This document shows, piece after piece, positions 6,430-10,687 of a DNA stretch of 10,687 nt. The position numbers and the translations under genes are program-made. The notes under the pieces are model-generated. The model was not told the origin of the DNA, did not search any database, and was given only the letters and a program-made list of their open reading frames with translations. The first letter of the stretch is position 1. Every line of letters begins with the position of its first letter. The stretch is from Caldifarciminota bacterium (GTDB taxonomy: Bacteria > Hydrothermota > Tepidihabitantia > Tepidihabitantales > JAOUPE01). The DNA lies in contig JAOUPE010000029.1 in the NCBI GenBank assembly GCA_029880025.1, positions 1 to 10,687 on the forward strand, written 5' to 3'.

Positions 6430-7194
6430 TTATTTAACTTTTATCGTCTTTATCTTTCTGCCCTTTTCATTGTAAAGATAATATATTCCTGGAGGTAAAT
6501 TATTCCCAAAACTGTAACTACCGCCTTTTATTTCAAATTCATCAACCATCTTTCCACTTATATCAAAAACCCTAAATTTTCCTTTTCCCTGAATTAAGAT
6601 CTCTGCAGTTGCTAAGAAAGGATTAGGAGAGATTATGATTTCTAAAGGCGGTTCTTCAATACCAGTATGGAATTCTACATGAAGATAAGGTTTATTACTA
6701 CTTGCTTCTCTGCTATTTAACCTTCCACTCCCACCACCCGCGATGTAATGTTCTAAATTAAACGAGATTTTTTTATCTCCCCGATGTTCATTTCTTACTT
6801 TATCGGTTGCATTGACTTGATACCATCCTATCCTTACCGGTCCTCTGCCAAAAAAGAAATTTCCGCTCGGTCTATTACTCCAGACAATACTATCTTCTGT
6901 CCAACTGTCATCTGAGACAAAGCCAAAACAAAGAGTTCCGCTATTGCTTCCCCAAACACAATAGATATAAAGGAAAGCAGTATCGATTTCAACATTTTGT
7001 GGTATTGTATCAAGATCAAATTTTAAATAGGAGACGTGATCGGAATAAGGGTAAGCATAGGTATAATTGAGGATTGTATCAGAACCATGATTAATATTTG
7101 GATTCTGCCGGTCACACCACGCATCAGCCGAAGGATATATTACTATTTGAGCATGAAGAAAATTTAGGAGAACGAGAATCAGGATTTTTTTCAT
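6430..7194 (-). CDS. Secreted DNRLRE-domain protein with type IX-like C-terminal sorting tail
   Basis: A 254-residue extracellular or surface protein. Residues 1-15 form a signal peptide (MKKILILVLLNFLHA, cleavage before Q16). Residues 18-175 resemble the DNRLRE (disaggregatase-related) beta-sandwich: YPSADAWCDRQ start, HVSYLKFDLDTIP at 53-65, SWTEDSIVWSNRP at 97-109 and a SREAS-NKPYLHVEF end at 161-175. Residues 186-254 match the T9SS type A/FlgD-like tail: ISPNPF (188-193), FRVFDISGKMV (207-217), LPPGIYYL (233-240) and the lysine-rich KTIKVK end. DNRLRE domains often sit beside enzymatic or adhesive modules in larger proteins; here the domain stands alone, so it may be a small surface or carbohydrate-binding protein. 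It has a perfect SD (AAGGAGG at 7206-7200) and its own strong promoter. Confidence 0.87.
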   Translation of the reverse strand: MKKILILVLLNFLHAQIVIYPSADAWCDRQNPNINHGSDTILNYTYAYPYSDHVSYLKFDLDTIPQNVEIDTAFLYIYCVWGSNSGTLCFGFVSDDSWTEDSIVWSNRPSGNFFFGRGPVRIGWYQVNATDKVRNEHRGDKKISFNLEHYIAGGGSGRLNSREASSNKPYLHVEFHTGIEEPPLEIIISPNPFLATAEILIQGKGKFRVFDISGKMVDEFEIKGGSYSFGNNLPPGIYYLYNEKGRKIKTIKVK

Positions 7195-7217
7195 CCTTAC
7201 CTCCTTTCCTCTGTTTC

Positions 7218-7245
7218 ATTATACACAATGATAGATTCCTGTCAA
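7218..7245 (-). promoter_or_regulatory. Strong promoter of the DNRLRE gene
   Basis: Both boxes are perfect on the minus strand: TTGACA (7245-7240), a 16-base spacer and TATAAT (7223-7218). A leader of about 17 bases with AAGGAGG leads to the ATG at 7194. This is the best consensus promoter plus SD in the window, suggesting high expression. Confidence 0.85.
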
Positions 7246-7298
7246 TTAATTTAGCGCTCGGCTACCCAAAAAATTCAGAATTTCACTTAAAAAGTTCC

Positions 7299-7453
7299 TC
7301 ATAATCTAAGTATGAGATTAATTGAAATAAAGGGGTGGCCTTGGGGTGGTTGGGGGATTGTAACACAAACAACTATGCCAACTTTAGATGCAAATAGACG
7401 ACAATAGCCGTAAATACCGTAAACGGCTTAAAACCTTCTTATTGGACTTTTAA
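7299..7453. repeat. Intergenic repeat family, copy C
   Basis: First block: CTCATA(7299-7304)...TATGAG(7311-7316) forms a hairpin, then AAAGGGGTGGCCTTGGGG aligns with copy B. Second block: TGCCAACTTTAG (7376-7387), an insertion of about 27 bases relative to B, then 7415-7441 matching B in 23 of 27 positions and ACTTTTAA (7446-7453). A second hairpin, AGCCGT/ACGGCT (7406-7411/7423-7428), lies in the inserted part. The first-block palindrome is kept in B with changed bases (CTCA...TGAG), suggesting that the structure matters. Confidence 0.65.
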
Positions 7454-7500
7454 ATTTAACTTACAGAGAAGCGATATTTAAGAAAAAGTGCTATTAAGAT

Positions 7501-7541
7501 ATTATGGTTCTCCTGCTCTGTCCAAACCGAGCTTTGCCGCG
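7501..7541 (-). pseudogene. tRNA 5'-half fragment (copy of the CAT tRNA)
   Basis: Matches 4426-4466, the first 41 bases of the tRNA (5' acceptor strand, D-arm, anticodon arm), in 36 of 41 positions without gaps and in the same orientation. Changes include the universal U33 (to C) and bases 7-8, so it could not work as a tRNA. The T-arm and 3' acceptor strand are absent. It forms a direct repeat with the intact tRNA about 3.1 kb away. Confidence 0.85.
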
Positions 7542-7610
7542 GTGGATCATCAAGCAGGGCTATTTTTCTTTGAGCTGGTTGTTATTTCAAAACTTTTTGC
7601 CGAAATCACG

Positions 7611-7682
7611 GCCGCCCTTTGCAAGCAGGAGGTGTGATTTAGGGAAGGTATGAATGGATGAATGGACTTGCAGAAGGGCGGC
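7611..7682. repeat. Long imperfect inverted repeat (MITE-like hairpin)
   Basis: The left arm GCCGCCCTTTGCAAG (7611-7625) pairs with the right arm CTTGCAGAAGGGCGGC (7667-7682) through 15 pairs with one bulged base. The match can be extended weakly outward (AATCACG versus TCGGGATT). The 41-base loop holds the tandem TGAATGGATGAATGGA (7651-7666). There is no T-run after either arm, so a simple intrinsic terminator is unlikely. Confidence 0.75.
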
Positions 7683-7758
7683 TCGGGATTGTAACCATCT
7701 TAATAACTTATATTATATTTTTTAAAAGATGTCAAGTAAAACTTTTCATTAATTTTAT

Positions 7759-7786
7759 TTGACAACATAAGGCTTATCGCTAAAAA
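7759..7786 (+). promoter_or_regulatory. Promoter-like box pair facing the 3' end of the downstream minus-strand gene
   Basis: TTGACA (7759-7764), a 16-base spacer and TAAAAA (7781-7786). It has the same geometry as the other promoters but a poor -10 box, and no plus-strand gene follows. If active it would make RNA antisense to the gene at 7796-10069. Confidence 0.3.
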
Positions 7787-7795
7787 ATAAATCTT

Positions 7796-10069
7796 TCATA
7801 ATCGGCTTAACATTATTAATAGGATACTTGATACTTTGAACATCATGGCAATGATACAGGTATTAAAAATTCCTAAGACCGGGATTAAAACAATCGAAAT
7901 TATAATCGCACCCAGAAAACCACCGACCAGGTCCGAAGCGTATAACAAGCCGACCGATTTGACATTTTTCCGCTCTTTAATCCTCGAATAAATTTCATTG
8001 GCTAACGGAAATTCCATTCCAACAAAAAATCCGACTAATAATGATAAAACCGGAAATATAAATTCCTGAACTGAATCATTAATCACACCGATTTTGAAGA
8101 GGATGAGATAAATGATTGGTGAGATTAAAATCAGGGCTAATTCCAGCAATAAGAAAAATTTGCTTTCTTTCTTTAATTTTCCTATGCCAGCAGTTGAAAT
8201 GAAAGCACCCAAAGCAGTGCCGCCGATAAATGCGGTGACTAATATACTGATTTGATGATAAACATAACCATAGATTGATTGAAAAGACAAAATGATGACT
8301 AAATTCAAAACCATTCCAACAAATCCGGTTGAAAAGAGAGCATATGGAATTACTAATGCCCGACGTCCATGAGACGAACCAACCCTGACAAAGATAAGAA
8401 TGATTCCGCTTATTAAAACAAGTACCAGGGCAAAATGTAAGACAGTGATTGATTGAAAAATATTAAAAAACTTACGCAAACCAGGGGTTGAAAGAGAACT
8501 CCAATAAATCAGATTATAAAATACCCCGTGGGGGGCTAAATCCGAATTAATAACTATTTTTCTTCGGTCGTATTCCCCTAATGATTGCCAGAACCAATCG
8601 ATTCGATACTCAGACAAACGGTCAGAAATATAATCCGGAGTGATAAGCCGGGTTGTAATATTACGTTCTTCCAATCGTTCACTTATTACTTTAGGATTAA
8701 GATCGATTTCCGAGTTTGTCGATGCCAGAAAAAGATTAAAATCGCCTGGTATTATTCTCACCTGGGGAAAGACCGATTTTAACGTTAAAAAATTGGAATT
8801 AATCATCCGTTTCAAATCCTCGCTCAAATAAGACAATGAACCCAATCCGATGCTGGCGAGAATTCCAGCTTTATGCAGTCGCTGCTTTGCCAGGGCGAAA
8901 AATTCTTTGGTAAAGTAGCGGTTAATTTGTATCGTAGCCGGGGAAATGAAATTGACCAGTATCAAATCATAATATTTATTTTGATTATTAAGATATGACC
9001 TTGCATCCTGGTGAATCAGCTTAACTCGAGGGTCACTTAGTTCTTCAATTGTAAGTGGGGTTGGAAACTTCTCTACCGCTTCAAGCAGCACTGGGTCCAA
9101 TTCGACGTAGTCAATAGTCTCGACTCGATACTTCAGTATCTCGGTGAGGATTCCTCCAGCCCCACCGCTAATCAAGAGCACTCTTTTCGGATTGGGATGG
9201 GACAAAAGGGGAAAATGGACAAAATCTTCGGCAAAGGCGATATCCGGGACTGGCGTGTTAATTACTGGTATTCCGTCCTCAAAAAAAGTATATTGTTCTT
9301 GTTGTTTGATTACAGCAATATTGCCATAAATCGAATTTTGGTAATAAACTACATTATGACCTTGCCAATGATGTATTATTGATAATTTCTGGATTTTAGC
9401 CGGTAATTTAGCAATTATTAGTAAGATAAATAGAATCATCAATGAACCCAAGCCAATACTGAATCTTGTAGACTTCGTTGTTAAAATTAATCCGAATAAT
9501 GCAACAAAATTGATTAGACCAATAAAAAATACGATGGTGAATGAAGAAAAATACGGGATGAGTAAATAAGGTAAAATGACGCCACCGGCAATTGTGCCGA
9601 TTGTTTCTAAAACATATACTCGACCTACCGCCTTTTCGCTTCTGGTGCCGGCTGAAAACAGATTGCAACTAAAAGTGAAAAGTGCGCCATGGGTAACACT
9701 TAAGGGCAAAAGAATCAGAAATGAAGAAAGAAACATGGTCGGAATACTTAAAGTTTCACCTGGAACCGCACCGATGATGTTCTTGATAATTCGCGCTAGA
9801 TAAATCATAACTGGCAGGGCTAATGAAAAGATGATTATGACAAGGCTTAATAGAAATATTTTATTTTTGGCTCGTTCTATCGTCTTACCCAGAAAGAAAC
9901 TACCAAGAGCTTCCAGGATTAACCAGTTAGCTAAGACTAAGCCGATTGAAAGCTCATTACCATAAAAACTGACCATCAATTCTCGGATGAGAATAATCTG
10001 GGCAATGATGCCAGAAGCACCGGTCACAAGTATTACAAAGCGGAGAGACTTGCTGAAGGAATTATTCAC
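7796..10069 (-). CDS. Polytopic membrane protein with central spermidine-synthase-like domain
   Basis: 757 residues. About seven hydrophobic helices lie in residues 10-220, a soluble spermidine-synthase-like Rossmann domain at about 240-450, a linker to about 530, and about seven more helices at 540-755. In the soluble domain the strand-loop VLLISGGAGGILTEIL (297-312) replaces the GGGDG loop of spermidine synthase and YVELDP (321-326) keeps the acidic ribose-binding residue. The region that holds the catalytic Asp in true aminopropyltransferases (VDxxDP) reads LVNFISPATIQINRYFT (371-387), so both acidic residues are gone. It is therefore likely not a standard polyamine synthase; such fused MFS-like/spermidine-synthase-like proteins occur in many uncultivated bacteria with unknown substrate. 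It starts with GTG at 10069: TGA precedes it in frame and AGGA lies 7 bases upstream. An out-of-frame ATG four bases earlier is a four-codon decoy. No speD or speE partner is nearby. Confidence 0.85.
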   Translation of the reverse strand: MNNSFSKSLRFVILVTGASGIIAQIILIRELMVSFYGNELSIGLVLANWLILEALGSFFLGKTIERAKNKIFLLSLVIIIFSLALPVMIYLARIIKNIIGAVPGETLSIPTMFLSSFLILLPLSVTHGALFTFSCNLFSAGTRSEKAVGRVYVLETIGTIAGGVILPYLLIPYFSSFTIVFFIGLINFVALFGLILTTKSTRFSIGLGSLMILFILLIIAKLPAKIQKLSIIHHWQGHNVVYYQNSIYGNIAVIKQQEQYTFFEDGIPVINTPVPDIAFAEDFVHFPLLSHPNPKRVLLISGGAGGILTEILKYRVETIDYVELDPVLLEAVEKFPTPLTIEELSDPRVKLIHQDARSYLNNQNKYYDLILVNFISPATIQINRYFTKEFFALAKQRLHKAGILASIGLGSLSYLSEDLKRMINSNFLTLKSVFPQVRIIPGDFNLFLASTNSEIDLNPKVISERLEERNITTRLITPDYISDRLSEYRIDWFWQSLGEYDRRKIVINSDLAPHGVFYNLIYWSSLSTPGLRKFFNIFQSITVLHFALVLVLISGIILIFVRVGSSHGRRALVIPYALFSTGFVGMVLNLVIILSFQSIYGYVYHQISILVTAFIGGTALGAFISTAGIGKLKKESKFFLLLELALILISPIIYLILFKIGVINDSVQEFIFPVLSLLVGFFVGMEFPLANEIYSRIKERKNVKSVGLLYASDLVGGFLGAIIISIVLIPVLGIFNTCIIAMMFKVSSILLIMLSRL

Positions 10070-10075
10070 TCATCT

Positions 10076-10103
10076 ATCCTATGAATGTTAATGTAGGTGT
10101 CAA
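10076..10103 (-). promoter_or_regulatory. Promoter of the membrane spermidine-synthase-like gene, predicted leaderless
   Basis: On the minus strand, TTGACA (10103-10098), a 16-base spacer and TAGGAT (10081-10076). Six bases separate the -10 box from the GTG at 10069, the same geometry as the OPX gene. The AGGA that resembles an SD is part of the -10 box, so it would not be in the transcript. Confidence 0.65.
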
Positions 10104-10159
10104 GTTAAGTTTACGAACACAAATAATGGCAGGTTGTTTATACTTTACATAATTAATCT

Positions 10160-10190
10160 AATTCATATTTCTATAATTCTCATATGAATT
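10160..10190. repeat. 9-bp perfect inverted repeat, possible operator
   Basis: AATTCATAT (10160-10168) and ATATGAATT (10182-10190) with a 13-base spacer, about 57 bases upstream of the -35 box of the membrane gene. It could be a dimeric regulator site, but AT-rich palindromes also occur by chance. Confidence 0.35.
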
Positions 10191-10379
10191 CTCAGAAACA
10201 TTAAACAGTATCAATTGGCATTTTTACGTCAGCAAAAGATTAGTTATAACTGATGTCTAAATTGAGGGAAAATTTCTTCTATATATTTGATTTTCGGTAT
10301 TTTATATTTGATTCGGATAGGAGAGGGTATTATCTATTTACTACAGATTAACACAAGATTGCTTTATAGCTATTAAACT

Positions 10380-10521
10380 TGCTGAGTTTTTTAGCCCTGG
10401 ATTTGGAATAGCCACAGAGACTCTGAGTCCACTGAGAGGTAGCCGCTCGATTCGAGCGAAAAGAAGGAAATCGCAACCTAAAGGTTGCGGCTACCTCCGA
10501 GACACGGAGAAAAACCCAGCA
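10380..10521. repeat. REPIN-like nested inverted repeat
   Basis: The outer arms TGCTGAGTTTTT (10380-10391) and AAAAACCCAGCA (10510-10521) pair at 11 of 12 positions. The inner arms GAGGTAGCCGC (10436-10446) and GCGGCTACCTC (10487-10497) pair perfectly. Inside these are two small hairpins: CGCTCG-ATT-CGAGCG (10444-10458) and GCAACC-TAAA-GGTTGC (10473-10488). Read outside-in from both ends, each half is GTAGCCGC plus a palindrome, that is, two REP-like units in inverted orientation. No RAYT transposase is in the window. Confidence 0.75.
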
Positions 10522-10598
10522 CTTATTTTCAGGTAGGCGACGAGAAATTGGAAAGGAGATTTAACACTGAAACGCACCGAATTCTCCGAAGGATACCG

Positions 10599-10681
10599 AC
10601 CAGCACTTATTGATATGAATATTATATCTCCCCTAGGTCTTTCATATTTAAAACTTTACCCTTGTATCAATAAATGCTGGT
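10599..10681. repeat. 17-bp inverted repeat with CAGCAYTTATT core
   Basis: 10599-10615 (ACCAGCACTTATTGATA) and the complement of 10665-10681 agree in 16 of 17 positions with a 49-base loop. The core CAGCACTTATT also occurs directly at 10518-10528, at the edge of the REPIN-like element. Confidence 0.65.
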
Positions 10682-10687
10682 TCAGTA

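Larger units (their letters stand above)
7246..7795. other. 550-base gene-free stretch with repeats, a tRNA fragment and a hairpin
   Basis: Contains repeat copy C (7299-7453), a tRNA 5'-half copy (7501-7541), a long imperfect hairpin (7611-7682) and a promoter-like pair on the plus strand (7759-7786). No open frame here looks coding, and no clear intrinsic terminator serves the minus-strand gene ending at 7796. Confidence 0.6.
10104..10687. other. Gene-free, inverted-repeat-rich right end
   Basis: I find no convincing gene on either strand. The stretch holds an AT-rich palindrome (10160-10190), plain AT-rich sequence to about 10379, a nested REPIN-like palindrome (10380-10521), and further copies of CAGCAYTTATT ending in an inverted repeat at 10599-10681. 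Confidence 0.6.

Noticed and set aside
6218..6475. 85-codon plus-strand open frame with a cysteine-rich start (CEFCANFSDC)
   Set aside because: It runs across repeat copy B, overlaps the end of the DNRLRE gene, has no SD or promoter, and the matching part of copy C does not keep the frame.
7501..7541. A second functional tRNA
   Set aside because: Only the 5' half is present; the T-arm and 3' acceptor strand are missing and U33 is lost.
4467..7541. Classical phage or ICE with attL/attR at the tRNA 3' end
   Set aside because: The duplicated part is the 5' half, and no integrase, excisionase or phage-like gene is present; kept only as a possible decayed island.
10071..10073. ATG four bases upstream of the GTG start of the membrane gene
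   Set aside because: It is in another frame and hits TAA after three codons, so it cannot start the protein.
10253..10351. 32-codon plus-strand frame starting ATG at 10253
   Set aside because: No SD, no promoter pair with proper spacing, low-complexity F/Y/R-rich product typical of AT-rich non-coding DNA.
10436..10497. Nested palindrome considered as a rho-independent terminator for a gene off the right edge
   Set aside because: Two separate hairpins inside a larger inverted repeat and no T-run directly after a stem on either strand fit a REPIN-like element better.

Overview
This is an AT-rich bacterial window that looks like a member of the FCB group or an uncultivated candidate phylum such as WOR-3/Stahlbacteria. 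That placement is an inference. It rests on a secreted protein with a C-terminal type IX-like (PNPF...GIYYL) sorting tail, a multi-SLBB polysaccharide-export protein, a membrane-embedded spermidine-synthase-like protein, and a UPF0282 metallo-hydrolase, a family I know mainly from archaea. No marker here settles the taxonomy.

Layout from left to right. (1) 1-510, minus: the 5' third of cysS, cut by the window edge, diverging from (2) 663-1937, plus: an outer-membrane polysaccharide export (OPX/Wza-like) protein with three SLBB domains. (3) 1988-4308, minus: ilvE, rpiB and a UPF0282 MBL-fold hydrolase, all in one direction and probably one transcription unit starting at a promoter before ilvE. 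(4) 4392-4466, minus: a tRNA with anticodon CAT. (5) 4467-7541: an accessory-looking stretch with a membrane-anchored TPR protein and a secreted DNRLRE/T9SS-tail protein. These are separated by three related intergenic repeats (A, B, C), and two degenerate copies of the 5' half of the neighbouring tRNA lie in the same stretch. (6) 7542-7795: non-coding, with a long imperfect hairpin. (7) 7796-10069, minus: a 757-residue polytopic membrane protein with a central spermidine-synthase-like Rossmann domain. (8) 10070-10687: no gene seen, but rich in inverted repeats, including a REPIN-like nested palindrome.

Two threads run through the window. First, almost every transcription unit is preceded by a clear TTGAnn / TAnnnT box pair, and in all seven cases the spacer is exactly 16 bp. 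For the OPX gene and the membrane spermidine-synthase-like gene, the -10 box ends only 6 bases before the start codon, so these mRNAs are predicted to be leaderless. The ilvE and DNRLRE genes instead have strong Shine-Dalgarno sequences. Second, the intergenic DNA from 4467 to 7700 and after 10380 is built from interspersed repeats, tRNA fragments and hairpins, and no transposase or integrase is visible to account for them.

Functionally the window mixes housekeeping genes (Cys-tRNA charging, branched-chain amino acid transamination, pentose phosphate interconversion) with cell-surface functions (polysaccharide export, a secreted surface protein, a TPR scaffold). I do not see a recognisable defence, CRISPR, toxin-antitoxin or phage system.
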